The notes below the pieces were generated by a model. That model saw nothing but the letters and a program-made list of their open reading frames with translations. It did not search any database and was not told the DNA's origin. From Porphyra umbilicalis (lineage: Eukaryota; Rhodophyta; Bangiophyceae; Bangiales; Bangiaceae): a DNA stretch of 64,000 nucleotides. Of this stretch, positions 33,301-44,413 are shown in pieces (position 1 is the first letter of the stretch; each line of letters opens with the position of its first letter). Location: positions 1 to 64,000 of the forward strand of contig KV919038.1 in the NCBI GenBank assembly GCA_002049455.2, in the 5' to 3' direction. Position numbers and translations under genes: made by a program.

Positions 33301-34529
33301 GACTACTACGAGGACGCAGCGGCGTTTGAGGCCAGCGAGCGGGAGCTGGGTGACGACGATGGGCCGAGCCGCGCGACCATCACGGCGCCGCCCGCAGCGC
33401 CGGTGGTGGACCCGTTTGCGGCAGGCCTGGACGCCCGAGCCCAACGCTGGACACGGGCGACGGTGGTTGGGGCGACGACCTGGACATGGACCTTCCCGAC
33501 GACGGCGTGGGCGGCGCCAATGGGGATGCGTTTGGCGGCGCCGACGACGACGAATTTGGGATGGGTGCCGCGGGCGCGAGCGGCGCCGACGGCCAGTATT
33601 ATGTGCCGCCGACGGTCGGCGCGCCCGCGTCGGTGCGGTGGACGCGTGGCGCCAAGGTGGCTGGGGAGTTGGCCGCGGCGGGGGCGTTTGAGGAGGCCGT
33701 CGGCCTGCTGCGGCGACAGATTGGGCTCGTCGACGCGGCGCCGCTGCGGGGTCCGTTGCGCGCGGCCTACACCGCCTCGCGTGGCGCGTTGCCGTCGGGG
33801 AGTGGCCTGCCACCGGCGACCATCTTCTTTAGCCGCACGGAGGAGCTGCCGGCGGTGGCGACCGGCACGGTCGTGTTGCTGCGGGAGCGGCTGGTGGCGG
33901 CGCAGGGGATGGTCACGCAAGGCCGCTTCCGAGAGGCCCACCAGGCCATGGAAGGCATCCTGGCGGCGGTCCCCTTGCTCGTGGCCAAGTCGCCACAAGA
34001 AGAAGCTGAGGCGGCCAAGATCCTCTCGTACGCCCGCGAGTACGTGGTCGGCATGCAGCTGCAGATGGCGCAGGCGGCGGCCAAGCGGAGCGGTGACGTG
34101 GCGCGAACGTCCCAAGCGGCGGTGCTCTTCACCTACTGCGGGCTGGCGCCCGCCCACGTGCAGCTGGCGCTCAAGGCGGCAATGAAGGTGGCGTACGGGG
34201 ACAAGAACTTGGTGCTCGCCTCGTCGTGCGCGCGGCGGCTGCTCGAGACGTCGCCAAAACCTGATGTGGCGGGGATGGCCCGCAAGATGATCCAATACTG
34301 CGACCGGAACCCGACGAACGCGGTGGAGGTGGACTGCGACGAGCGGCGGACGTTTGTGGTGGACGCGGGGGAGCTGGTGCCGCTGTACGCGGGAGACGCA
34401 CGCACGACGTGTGCGTTTTGCGGGGCGGTGTACGCGACTGCGACGGCGCCCGAGACGTGCAAGGTGTGTCGTATGGGTGGCGTCGGTACGGCGAGTACCG
34501 GCCTCAAGGTACTGTCGCCCACTGCATGA
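30390..34529 (+). CDS. COPA: Coatomer subunit alpha
   Basis: Alpha subunit of the COPI coat, which forms retrograde Golgi-to-ER and intra-Golgi vesicles and reads KKxx cargo signals with its WD40 propeller. Exon 1 is 30390-30543 ([19 protein letters not shown]); the intron is 30544-30823 (donor GTACGT, acceptor ACCAG) and exon 2 begins at 30824, rejoining as [14 protein letters not shown]. The N-terminal propeller is nearly identical to other COPAs ([32 protein letters not shown]), followed by the second propeller (from about 31900), the helical solenoid ([17 protein letters not shown]) and the C-terminal domain ([20 protein letters not shown] ... [13 protein letters not shown] zinc site). 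Total about 1285 residues, slightly above the usual 1200-1230. The frame changes from 1 to 0 near 33425-33470 in the acidic linker (frame 0 then reads [15 protein letters not shown]). No long homopolymer is there, so this is a possible small indel. Confidence 0.95.
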
Positions 34530-35117
34530 TGAATCACAGGGAGTCACCGCTATTTTTTTCCTATTGTCTGTGTGGCAGTTCGCTTTCTTGACCCTTCTCT
34601 TTTTTCTTGTGTGATTCTTGCTCTTTTCCTCTGTTTGGCGCATTTTTTTAATTCCTGATAAGGACAATAGACATTACCCTAAACTGCCATTCAAGGCGTC
34701 GCCGCCAAACACAACAGTTCAAAACTCGCAGCCAAAACACGTGTCGTACTGACACGTGACAAGAATGCCGTCGCACACCCCCATTTGGCCGTAGGGCGAT
34801 GCGATCCCCAACGCCGGCTCGGCATCGTAACGACCAGGGCCGCTACCGCCCACCACAACCGTTGCGGCGCCGCGCTCCCCGGCGGTCCCGCGACGCCACC
34901 CTCCCCCTTACTCTACTCTCCCTACCTCACTCCTTGTTGACTGTTTGCGGCACGGATCGCGGGACGCGGTGGCCGCGGCTTCCGCGTCCGACGCGGCGGC
35001 CGCGGCAACTGCGTTCGCCAACGCGGCGACACTCCCCCCCGCCCGCCGCCCGAGTCATTGCCGCCCGCTCGCCGCTGGTGCTCCCCCGCCCCCCCCTCCA
35101 ACCTTTTTCGCACCAAA
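34530..35117. other. COPA 3' region and ankyrin gene upstream region
   Basis: T-rich sequence directly after the COPA stop (34550-34660) is consistent with a 3' UTR and polyadenylation region. The second half returns to high GC and leads into the next gene. No additional gene was recognised. Confidence 0.5.
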
Positions 35118-36857
35118 ATGGCCACTGGGCGTGACATGATCGACGTGGCCGGCCCCGACGGGGAGACCCCCCTGTACGCGGCGGCGACCAACGGGCACGC
35201 CGGCATTGTCGACGTGCTGCTGCAGGGCGGCGCGTCGGTCAACGCGGCCAAAAACAATGGGTACACCCCCCTCCACGCGGCCGTCTCGCGCGGCCACCGG
35301 CGCATCGTGGACGCGCTGTTGGCCAAGCGCGCGGACGTGGACGCGGTCGCGGACGAGGGCGTGACGCCCCTCCACTTGGCCGTCTCGTCGGGCAAGCGGC
35401 GGCTCGTCGACGCGCTCCTCGCGCGCGGCGCGTCGGTCAACTTGGCGTCGGACACGGGCGCGACGGCGTTGCACATGGCCGCGTCGGCGGCGGCGGCCAA
35501 CCCGTCGGCCGCCGCCGCGTCGCTCTTCACCGCCCTCCTCGCGCGGGGCGCCAACGTGTCGGCCACCGCCGCGGGGGGGGTGACGCCCCTCCACCTCGTC
35601 GCGTCGGCGGGGCTGCGGGACCTCGTCGAATCCCTCGTCGCCCGCGGCGCGGCCGTCAATGCGCGCACGCGGCGGGCGGGGGCGACGCCCCTCTACGTTG
35701 CCGCCCAGTCGGGCCACGGGGGCGTCGTGCACGCGCTCCTCTCCCGCCGCGCAGACGTGGACATCCCCTCGGCCGTTGGCGTCACGCCCGTGTGGGTGGC
35801 TGCCCAAAACGGCCACGTCCTCGTCGTCAAGGCGCTGCTCGCCAAGAAGCGGGCGGCGGGGTCGGTCGCCGCCGCCGCCGCCGCCGCGTCGGCGCCCGTC
35901 CCGTCGGCGGGCGGCGCGACGCCGCTGCACGCGGCGGCGCGCGGCGGCCACGACGCGGTCATCAATGCGCTCGCGGCGGCGGGGGCGGCCGTCAATGCGG
36001 CGACGGTCTCGGGGGGCGCGACGCCCCTGCACGTGGCCGCGTGGCACAACCAGGTGCGCGCGGCGGACGCGCTGTTGGCGCGCGGCGCGGCCGTCGGCGC
36101 CAAGACCGCGGGCGGGTGGACGGCGCTGCACTTGGCGACGGGCCGCGACTTTGTCGTCATGGTCGACGAGCTGCTGTCCGTTGCGGAGCCGCCCGTCGAC
36201 ACGCCCGGGCCGGGCGGCTTTACCGCCCTCCACATTGCCGCCCGCCGCGGCTGCACGTCGGTCGTTGACGCGCTGCTCACGTACGACGCGGCGGTCGGGG
36301 CGGTGGCGGCCACGCCGGCTGACGGGGCCATCACGGCCCTGCACGTGGCGGCGGCAGCCGGCTTCCGCCCAATCGTGCGCGCGCTCGTCACGGCGGGCGC
36401 GCCCATCGGCGCCGTCACGGCGTTTGGCACGACGCCCCTGCACGCGGCCGCGTCGGCGGGGGCGACGGAGGTTGTTCTCGACCTCCTCACCGCCGGCGCG
36501 CGCACAGACGCGGCGGACGCGCGGGGGGGGACGCCCCTCCACGCCGCCGCCCGGGGGGGGCACATCCCCGCCGCGACGGCGCTGCTGGCCGCGGGCGCGT
36601 CGCCGCAAGTGCGGGACGCGGTGGGGGTGTCGCCGCTGGCGCTCGCGAGCGCGCGCGGGTACGCCCACCTCGCGTTGATGCTGCAGGAGGCGGCGGTGGC
36701 GGCGGCGGCGGCGGCGGCGCGGGCGGCGGCGGGGGGTCGGCGCCCGGGGGGGTTTAGGGCGGCCGCCGGTGCGGCGAGCAGCGCACCGGGGGGGGGGGGC
36801 GCCCGGGCCGGGGGGGGGGGGCACCGCCCCTTCGGGCGGGCGCGCCGCCTAGGCTGA
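35118..36857 (+). CDS. Ankyrin-repeat protein
   Basis: A 579-residue intronless frame starting MATGRDMIDVAGPDGETPLY (ATG 35118, context CAAAATGG) and made almost entirely of ankyrin repeats: about 14 units of the G-x-TPLH-A-A-x-x-G-H-x-x-V-V-x-x-L-L pattern, for example GYTPLHAAVSRGHRRIVDAL and GGTPLHAAARGGHIPAATAL. Two units carry Ala-rich inserts (around 35490 and 35870). The C-terminus after about residue 535 is Ala/Gly/Arg-rich low complexity and could be affected by G runs at 36790-36820. No kinase, SOCS, zinc finger or transmembrane domain is visible, so the function is protein binding with unknown partners. Ankyrin proteins are common in algae; orthology cannot be assigned. Confidence 0.88.
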   Translation: MATGRDMIDVAGPDGETPLYAAATNGHAGIVDVLLQGGASVNAAKNNGYTPLHAAVSRGHRRIVDALLAKRADVDAVADEGVTPLHLAVSSGKRRLVDALLARGASVNLASDTGATALHMAASAAAANPSAAAASLFTALLARGANVSATAAGGVTPLHLVASAGLRDLVESLVARGAAVNARTRRAGATPLYVAAQSGHGGVVHALLSRRADVDIPSAVGVTPVWVAAQNGHVLVVKALLAKKRAAGSVAAAAAAASAPVPSAGGATPLHAAARGGHDAVINALAAAGAAVNAATVSGGATPLHVAAWHNQVRAADALLARGAAVGAKTAGGWTALHLATGRDFVVMVDELLSVAEPPVDTPGPGGFTALHIAARRGCTSVVDALLTYDAAVGAVAATPADGAITALHVAAAAGFRPIVRALVTAGAPIGAVTAFGTTPLHAAASAGATEVVLDLLTAGARTDAADARGGTPLHAAARGGHIPAATALLAAGASPQVRDAVGVSPLALASARGYAHLALMLQEAAVAAAAAAARAAAGGRRPGGFRAAAGAASSAPGGGGARAGGGGHRPFGRARRLG

Positions 36858-38539
36858 CGGCGGGGTCGGTGGGCGCCGTCGGGCGCGCGCGGGCCGCGCC
36901 CAGCGCCGGCGGCAGGCCGACGGGGTGGCGGGCGGTCGGGCGCGCATCGGCCAGGCCGACGCGCCTGCCCAGACCGCCGGCGGCCCTCTGCGGCGGCGCC
37001 AGCGCGCGCCACCGGCGGGCGCCTGTGGGGGAGGAGGGAAAGCGTGCGGGTGGTGGTACCCCAAACAGTCCACCGCCTGGTGGGATGCTGGCGTGGGGGA
37101 GACAGTCGGCCATAGAGGCCCCGCGTTGATCGCCCCCACCCAACTCGCTGATGCATGGGGATCGCCCGCGCCATACTGGTGACCCGCTGTCGCGCGGCCG
37201 CGCGCGGGCGCCGCGCACCTGGCGCCGCTCTGTTACGTGTCTCGCGCCGCGGCGGTACAGTACTGGCATCACCGATCTCCGCGGTCGGGCTGGGTGGGAT
37301 CAGCTGATTCCGGGGGGGTTGGTGGCTTCAATGGTTGGATGGGGACACGAAGAATCGCCGACGCAAACGTGGGAGTGGCGGGAAGCGGCAGCTGTTCGCG
37401 CGCGAACCGACGTTCCAGCGCTCACATTGGTTCAGTCCTAGCCCGACGGGCTGTAGCAGTTTAGTAGCGCGCGGAGCACCATTGCCCAATCTTTCATGGT
37501 GGCCCCCGAGGATGGGTAGCTGTTGCTTATGCATGCCAAGCGTGTCAGTCCAAAGGTCGTACGCCCCTCGGTATCACTCTCACTTGAAGTGGTCAACATC
37601 AGCGAAATGGTGTGTAGCACTGTACACAGCAGCTCTGGTCATGTTCCCCAGAACGAGTGTGGTACAGCATCTTTTGGAGCTGCTCTGATGGGTGCCACAT
37701 TCTGCATCCCAGCTGTCTAACTCGTTCTTTTCCGACCATTTGATTAATTCCTCCGGGCGTCTTGATCCGCCCAGACGCGACGACGGTTGGTCTTGACTTC
37801 ACCGTCCGCGGCTATGCTGTTCACAAACCGCTGCGGTCGTCGCCCGCTCACCATTGTCGTGTCCTTCCTGGCAAGCTGTCCCTACTGCGGCCTGATGGAA
37901 GAGTCGTATACGAGGTATGTTTGCTATTCTGGATCCCGTTGCTGACCTTTGTCTGGGTGTTGCATGTCGGTCGTGTCTCATCGCTGCGCGTGTGTCGAGT
38001 GGAGAGCGTGAGAGAGAAGCGAGGTCATCAGGCACGCTGCTTTTCACAAAGCAGTGTGTGCCCCTCCACCGCCATTCTGGCGGGGGGTGCCCGTGCCACG
38101 GGTGACCGAGAGCAAAGCTGGAGCTTTAGTTTGAGTGGGCCTGGACGCAAGCGCATCCGTGCGCCGTGCTTGGTCTGCATGGAATGGGCGCCACACCTGT
38201 TTTGTTTGCATTGATTGGTTACGTACCGTGAGTGACGGGCGGCCGTCGTTTTGTGCGCTGGCATTGGGGTATCGTGTCGCGGTGCTGACGCTCTCCCTGT
38301 TGCCGTTTGCCGACGCTTGCTGCGCTACTGCTGCTGGTTGCGGGCAACAGGTAGGCTGCATATGCTGTAAGCGCTGTGGCGCAGGTCGTGGGAGATGCTC
38401 GTAGTGTTTTGATAAATAGTCGTCTATCCTCCACATCGACCAAGACGGCCGGCTGCTCGCGAGCGACCGCCGTACTTCTCTCGTCTCCTCGCAAGCCGCA
38501 GTCCGACGCGCAGCCCGTGTGTCAGGCCCCTCTCGGGCA
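36858..38539. other. Intergenic, mostly lower GC
   Basis: High GC to about 37030, then mixed. No confident gene. A possible short Cys-rich exon is 37814-37914 (MLFTNRCGRRPLT ... SCPYCGLMEESYTR, followed by a GTATGT donor), and a separate plus-strand frame ends at 38403 with GCICCKRCGAG; whether they belong together is unknown. The last 150 bases are C-rich and adjoin the next gene's 3' end. Confidence 0.4.
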
Positions 38540-39844
38540 CTACCAGTGCGCCAGCCCAGTCATCATGGTGGTCCTGGGTCCCCTGCACCCAACGACGCCG
38601 TCCACTCCTGTACCTACAACTCCTTTCGGACGACCTCGGGGGTGCCCCCCCCCGCCCCCGCGCCCCCCACAGCTTCCCCCACCTGCCCGCCGCCCACCAC
38701 GCTGGCGGCCCGTCGCCCCACCACGCGCGCACCGCCGCCGCCGTGGCGGCCACCCCCCCCCCCGCCGCGGCCCCGCCTCCCGCATCACACATACGCCCGG
38801 CTCGCCACACACGTCCGCCCCGAGGTTGGCCAACGACGCCACGACGGCCGGCGTCAGGCGGTCCCGCCGCAGCCCGACCACGTCCGTTTGCAACCACTTA
38901 AACGCGCGGCGTTGGGCGGCGCACAGCGCCGCCCCCCACGGGGTGATGGCCCCGGGGAAGTCCTCGTCGACAAACGCGTCGGCGGAGCGCGGCGGCCTTT
39001 CGCCGCCCGGCGCCGCCGCCCGCGGGGCGCCCCACGGGCAAAAGTCAAAGAGCACAAAGTCGGCGTCGAGGCCGTCGAGCATGGGACGCACCCGCTCGTT
39101 GCACGCAATGACCTCGACCCACACAGACGCGATTGAGGCGCGGCCGAGGGCGCGGTCGGCGCCGGCCAGCACCGCCGCCTCGTCGCCCTGGATGTCCACC
39201 GTCAGCACCGCCACGGTCGGCGGGGCGCCGTCCGGCTCCCCGTCGAGCACCTCATCGACAGTCACGGCGGTGACCGTCTCGACGCCCGCCGCGCCCGCGT
39301 TTTCGTAATTGACCGTCACGCGCCCGCCAGAGGTGGCGCCCGCGGCGGCGTGCACCATGCGAATGTCGAGGCCCTCCTGCTCCGCCACGCCGCGCACGTG
39401 GTCGACAAAGTGGGACAGCGGCTCCACACCGACGACGCGGTAGCCGGCGCGCGCGAGCGCGAGGGCGTCCGTGCCCCACTCGACGCCGACAATGACGATC
39501 GTCGCGGGGGGGGGGGCCGCAAGCCGCGCCAACCGCAGCTGCGTGGACGTCTTGTGGAAGGCAAAGTGGGAGAGCCACTGGTGGCGGAGCACGGGGGACA
39601 CGACGCCGGTGGGGAAGGGGACGACAGAGGCGGCGGCTGGGGGCGCGTCGGGCGCAGCAGACGAGGACGTGAGGGGTGTGGCGGGTGGTGGTTCAGGCGA
39701 GGTGGGAGGCGGGCGAGTGGGGGTGTGAGACGTTGCCAAAGACGGGGCAGCGGTGAGCACCACGGGAAGCAGGACGGCGAGCAGGAACATAGCAGTGCGT
39801 GTGGCACGGCAAAGCAGAGGGGGGGGGGGGCGGTGACGCCCCAT
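38540..39844 (-). CDS. FkbM-family methyltransferase with N-terminal signal/anchor
   Basis: SAM-dependent methyltransferase of the FkbM (Methyltransf_21) type; members O-methylate sugars and other small or surface molecules. ATG 39844 sits in a perfect CACCATGG context, giving MGRHRPPPPLLCRATRTA and then a hydrophobic segment MFLLAVLLPVVLTAAPSLA (residues about 19-37), so the protein enters the secretory pathway or is a type II Golgi protein. After a Pro/Thr-rich stem the catalytic domain shows TIVIVGVEWGTDALALA (SAM-binding loop with G-x-E-x-G), YRVVGVEPLSHFVDHV, VDEVLDGE and VAVLTVDIQGDEAAVLAG, typical of FkbM, then SVWVEVIACN. The core ends near CGEPGVCVM (about 38795). The remaining Gly/Arg tail to 38540 is low complexity and may be a frame artefact of the C run near 38753-38763. 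ATG 39790 is a possible alternative start. Substrate unknown; a cell-wall glycan is a reasonable guess. Confidence 0.78.
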   Translation of the reverse strand: MGRHRPPPPLLCRATRTAMFLLAVLLPVVLTAAPSLATSHTPTRPPPTSPEPPPATPLTSSSAAPDAPPAAASVVPFPTGVVSPVLRHQWLSHFAFHKTSTQLRLARLAAPPPATIVIVGVEWGTDALALARAGYRVVGVEPLSHFVDHVRGVAEQEGLDIRMVHAAAGATSGGRVTVNYENAGAAGVETVTAVTVDEVLDGEPDGAPPTVAVLTVDIQGDEAAVLAGADRALGRASIASVWVEVIACNERVRPMLDGLDADFVLFDFCPWGAPRAAAPGGERPPRSADAFVDEDFPGAITPWGAALCAAQRRAFKWLQTDVVGLRRDRLTPAVVASLANLGADVCGEPGVCVMREAGPRRGGGWPPRRRRCARGGATGRQRGGRRAGGGSCGGRGGGGGHPRGRPKGVVGTGVDGVVGCRGPRTTMMTGLAHW

Positions 39845-40287
39845 GGTGAGGGCGGGTCGAGCGGGTCCCCGCAAGCGCCGCGTGGACGGTGCAGCGGCAG
39901 ACACGGGGCTGTGTTCCACCGCAGGCGCTAGGCTCGGCGAGTGGCGGCTGCCTCGACCCCGGCCGAAGCGGTATCGACGCCGACGACCACCACGCCGACC
40001 ACCACCGCCGCAGGGCGAGCGGTCACAAGCCCGACTGGCGATCCGCGGATCCCCAGGCTCAGACAGCGATGCCGCGCACCCTAACCGGCGTGACTAGCGG
40101 ATTTGAGGGTTCGAAAAAAAAGGTTACGCAGAAGTAGGGGACGCTCTGCAGTGGGGGACGAGCCGCCGGCCCAGCGCAGCAGCTCGCAGTCGGGTCCGAG
40201 CGGCGGAACACGCAGACGACACGAGCGGGAGCAACGGCACCGACGTGCAGACGACAAGAGTTGATGCACCACCGCGCCCGCGCGCGA
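39845..40287. other. Intergenic between FkbM and RecQ genes
   Basis: Holds the FkbM promoter side and the RecQ 3' side. The main RecQ frame remains open through it to 40059, but I take the true RecQ stop to be at 40288 in the neighbouring frame. A short A-rich tract (40113-40121) may belong to the RecQ polyadenylation region. Confidence 0.45.
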
Positions 40288-43232
40288 TCAAAACTCCACC
40301 GGTATCCGCGCGCGCCGCAGCATGAGCCCCGTCCGCACCATCGCATACGCGCGACGGAGTTCGGCGGCGCCGGCTTCCCCCCCCCCCCCCCGACCAGGCG
40401 GTCGGCGCCCGGCAGCGCCTCGACGAGCGCCCGCGCCGACACCTGCGTGTCGGGCGCCGCCACATCCGTGCGCGTCGCCACCAGCGCGCGGCCGAGCGCC
40501 GCCCAATCGTCGCGCGTCGGCGGCGGCATCGCCGCCTCGGCAAACAGGCGGTTGACGTCCACCGGCCGCCCGTCGAGGAGCGCCGTCAAGACGTGCAAGA
40601 CGACCGTGGCAACCTGGATGGGTGGGCCCGACGTGCGGGACATGGCAATGACTTGGGGGCTCTCGCCGGCGGCAAAGCGGCGGTACGAGGCCTCCCACGA
40701 GGTCTCCCCGCCGCGGCCGCGCTTGTGGGACACGTGCGGCCACGGGGTGGGGGTCGCCCACTCGCCGGCGGGGAAGCGCGCGCGAGCACCCCCGCCGCCG
40801 CCCCCGCCGCCGCCGCCGCCGCCACTCGCGCCGTCGGCGCCCCCCCCCGCGTCGTCGCCGACTTCGGCCTTCCACGCAGCAATGACGCCGACGAGGTCCT
40901 CCACCCCCGCCACCCGCACGCCCGCCGCCTTGACCGCCGCCACGTCGGTCGGTTGCGCATAGGCAATCTTGCGCGCGAGCCCCGCGCTCAGCACCGCCAC
41001 GGGCGGGATGTGGAGGCGCGACGCCGTCGCGTCGCGCCAGTCGGTGATGCGCGTCAGGAGCACCTCGAGGCGGTCCGCCCGCACCTCCCGCCCCGCCGAG
41101 CGGAGGGCGGCGAGCGTGCGCGTCCAGTGGAGGAAGGCGGTCAGCGTCGCGCCGCCGCCCGCGTCGAGCTCCGCCGACGGGATGTCGGTGGCCACGTCCA
41201 CGCCCGCCGCCGACAGCTCCTTGATGCGCTCCCGCCGCTCCGCCGCTTGCGCTTGCTCGTGTACGCGCAAGCTCGGGGTGACGGGCAGCATGATGGGCGC
41301 CGCCGTCGCGTCGCGGAGGGCGGCCTTGCCAGCGGCGCTCGTCTTGTACACGTCCCAGGTGTTGGTAAAGTCGCTGCCCGGGCGCTTGGCGGAAATCGAC
41401 CGCCGGGTGAGGAGCCTCGCGGCGGTCAGGGGCGCGAGGAGCTCCTTGAAAAACACCCTGGTGCGCGGCGTCGGCAGGGCGGCGGCCATGCGCTGGACAA
41501 CCCCCATCGTCAGGCGCGTGCGCTCGGCGTCAAACTTGGGCTTGTGCGTTCCACCGATCACCTCCAAGAGGGCGGTGGCGGCCAGATCGCGCCCGGCAGC
41601 GGCGGTGAGGATGACTTCGGCTTCGCGGCGAAAGTCGCGCGTCGTATCCCCCGCGTGCGCAACGGCGGCCTTGCAATTGTCACACGTGCCGCAGCGGGTA
41701 AAGGGCGGCGTTTCCCCAAAGTAGGCGACGAGCGCCGCCCGCCGGCAGCGCGTCGTATCCAACGCGTAAGCGCGGAGCGCTTCGAGGCTGTCGAGCGTCG
41801 CGGCCTTGGCGTCGGCCGACAGGCCAGTCATGTAAAAGGGCGAGCGGAACTTGCTAAAGTCGTTCCCGTCCGCGCAAATGAGCGTGCAGGCAGAGGGGAG
41901 GCCGTCGCGCCCGGCGCGCCCGGCCTGCTGCACGTACTCATCCATCGTCTTGCACGGGCCGAGGTGCACCACGTGGCGCACGTCGGCCTTATCAATGCCC
42001 AGGCCAAACGCGACAGTCGCGACGACGACCGTCAGGGTTCCCTGCAGGAACTGCTCATGCGTTGCCGCCCGCACCGCCGGCGACAGGCCCGCGTGGTAGA
42101 TGCCAATGGACACGCGTCGGTTGGTCACCGTCGCCTCGAGCGCTGCCGCCGCCTCCTCACACTCGTTGCGTGTCGCCACGTACACGATCGTCGACGCAGG
42201 CGTCTTGTTGAGTGACGCCGCAATCGGCGCCAAGTGCCCCGCCATCCCAGACCCGAGCGTCGACTTGTTGAGCACCGCAAAGCGGAGGTTGGGGCGGTCA
42301 AACGACGCGGTCGCCACGTACGGCGTGCGGAGGTGCAAGTTGCTCACAATATCCCGCTGCGCGTCCTTGCCCGCCGTGGCCGTCAGCGCCATGAGTGGCA
42401 CGCCCGGCAGCGCCTCGCGGAGCGTCGACAGATGCTGGTACTCCTTGCGGAAGGCTGGCCCCCAGCTCACGATGCAGTGCGCTTCGTCAATGGCAATCAG
42501 CCCGAGCTTCCCCGACTTGTCCAACAGCCGCAGCGAGTCGACAAAGCCCGCCGACAGCACCTTTTCGGGCGACGCGTAGACGATCGGCCGGTCGCCCGCG
42601 AGCGCCGCCACCTCCTCGGCATACTCCATCTGCGCGCTGCCGAGGTAGGTGGCCACCCGCCGGCGGCCTTCGCCGACGGTCGCGTTGAGTTTGGCCACTT
42701 GATCCTGCATCAGCGAGATGAGCGGGGAGACGACAAGCACCACCTGCCCGCCGCGCGCGTGCAACGCCGGCAGCTGGTAGCAGATGGACTTGCCGGCGCC
42801 CGTCGCCCAAAAGACGCACGTATCCCGGCCAGAGACGGCCGCCTCAATCACCGCCTCTTGGCCGGAGCGGAAGCCCTCAAAGCCAAAGCACGCGCGGAGG
42901 GTGTCGGTCAAGCCGCCGACGCCGGCGCGCATCGGCGTGCCAAACACGACGGGGCCGTCGGCGTGGGGGGAAGGCGCCGACGCCGCGGCGCGTGGAGCAC
43001 CCAGCGCCCGCACCGGCGGCAAGGCATCCGGCGCCACCGCCACTGCCGCCGCAGCGCGCGGGGGAGCGCCGTGGTCAGCCGCCAGCGGCGGCGCCGCCGC
43101 CGCCGTCGATGCGCCCGCATCCACCCGCTGCTTCTTGGCAACGACGGCGGACAGGTCAAAGGCCGCAAACAGGTCGTCATCGCCATCGTCGAGGGACGGC
43201 ACGGCCGCCGCAGCGGCGGGCGTCCCGGCCAT
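40288..43232 (-). CDS. RecQ-family ATP-dependent DNA helicase
   Basis: 3'-5' DNA helicase of the RecQ family (replication fork and recombination repair, nucleus or organelle). ATG 43232 starts MAGTPAAAAAVPSL in a GCCATGG context. After a low-complexity N-terminus the core shows F-x-x-FRSGQEAVIEA (Q-motif region), ATGAGKSICYQLPAL (Walker A, residues 145-149), VVSPLISLMQDQ, IAIDEAHCIVSWG (Walker B DEAH, 249-252), MALTATA, FDRPNLRF, a DKADVRHVVH motif V region and QQAGRAGRDG (motif VI). The RecQ zinc domain follows (CRRAALVAYF, CGTCDNCKA), then a winged helix, an HRDC-like helical part and a C-terminal helix-turn-helix (YRRFAAGESPQVIAMSR) as in bacterial RecQ and WRN-type proteins. At a 15-C run (40377-40391) the true C-terminus shifts frame to AAELRRAYAMVRTG...RIPVEF and stops at 40288; the unshifted frame runs on to 40059 as junk. 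About 980 residues. Confidence 0.92.
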
Positions 43233-44413
43233 GGCGGCCCCGTGCGCGGCGCGGCCGGCGGTGGCAGGCGGCCGGTGCGGACACAACCGCGTCGAGGCGT
43301 ATGCAGAGGCCGCCCGCGAAAGGGGAAAGGGTAGAGGCGTGTGCCGACGCCGCGGGTAGAAGGGGCAAGGGTTTCGCCAAGAGCGCGCAGGCGCGCACGG
43401 GGGCGGGGCGGTGTGGCGCGGTGGGGGGGGGTTCGGTGCCGCGTCACGACGGATGGGGCACGCACGTAGGCGGGGGGCGCAGCCGCGTGCGGCGTGGGGG
43501 CACCGACGACGCCGCACACGGTGCTCCCGCGGGCGTGCGGTCGACGCAACGGCCACAGCGCCGGCTCGGCCCGCCGCGCCCCAATCACAATTGGCGACGG
43601 CGGATGCACGCCGTTTGGATTAGGGGCGGCAAGCGCCGCGCCAGACGGCGGATCGCTGCGGCTGGCGGGATCTCCTGCGCTTGGCGCCGCCACGCCCATC
43701 GATGGGCGGGGATGCATCCCCGCTCCCGCGTCTGCGCGTTGGCTGGCGCCGTCCTCCCGGCGGGCGCCGCTCGCCGTTGCCGCCACGCGCTTTTCCCGCC
43801 TGCCGTCACGCCCCCCACCCCCCCCGTCGCAGAGCCGCCGCCAAGCAAACCCCCGTGTCCTCTGCCGGCTGTCGATGCGCCGCCGACCGCCGTGCAGTGC
43901 GCCTGCCCTCGGTCGGCCGCCCGCCGGCCACGGGTGCCGCTGCGCCCGCCGTGCCCGTCACGGCGGGTCGGGGGGACACGGCTGAAAGAGCCGTCGCTCC
44001 GCCCCGTTTGCTCGGTTGTTGTCGCTGGACGGGCGGCGGTCCCGTCTGTCTCTGTCGCCGCTGCCGCAGCTGTGGCCGCTGCGCGATTCGCTCGCTGTGG
44101 TGGTCGCTTTGCTGGCCGGTATCGGTGTTACCGTGTCGTGGGCCTCTGTAGCACCTCGCCCAAACGGCCCTGTGCTGGAAAACGTCGCCCATACAACTGC
44201 ACTGGCCTTTGATGCAGTGGCCTAGCGTCCACCCTGTCAACTGTACAAACCGCCCGCGATGCCTGCACAGCAGCTGCGGCACCCCCTCACCGCCCGCACG
44301 CTCCACCGCCAGCACCAACCTGGCGTGCGCGTTCCACGTACACCCCTCCCGCACGCGCGTTCTACGTACACCCCACCCACCCCACCCCCCCCCCCCCCCC
44401 CCTCGTCACGCCC
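43233..44413. other. Intergenic, RecQ upstream region
   Basis: Very GC-rich; Arg/Pro/Ala open frames on both strands. It ends in an 18-C run (44385-44402) only 12 bases beyond the stop of the next gene. Nothing recognisable. Confidence 0.4.

Noticed and set aside
40059-40287. C-terminal 76 residues of the uncorrected RecQ frame
   Set aside because: Cys/Arg-rich nonsense after a 15-C run; the neighbouring frame gives a plausible protein end and a nearer stop.
40593-42215. A 540-codon plus-strand frame opposite RecQ
   Set aside because: The minus strand holds all helicase motifs; the plus frame is its complement shadow.
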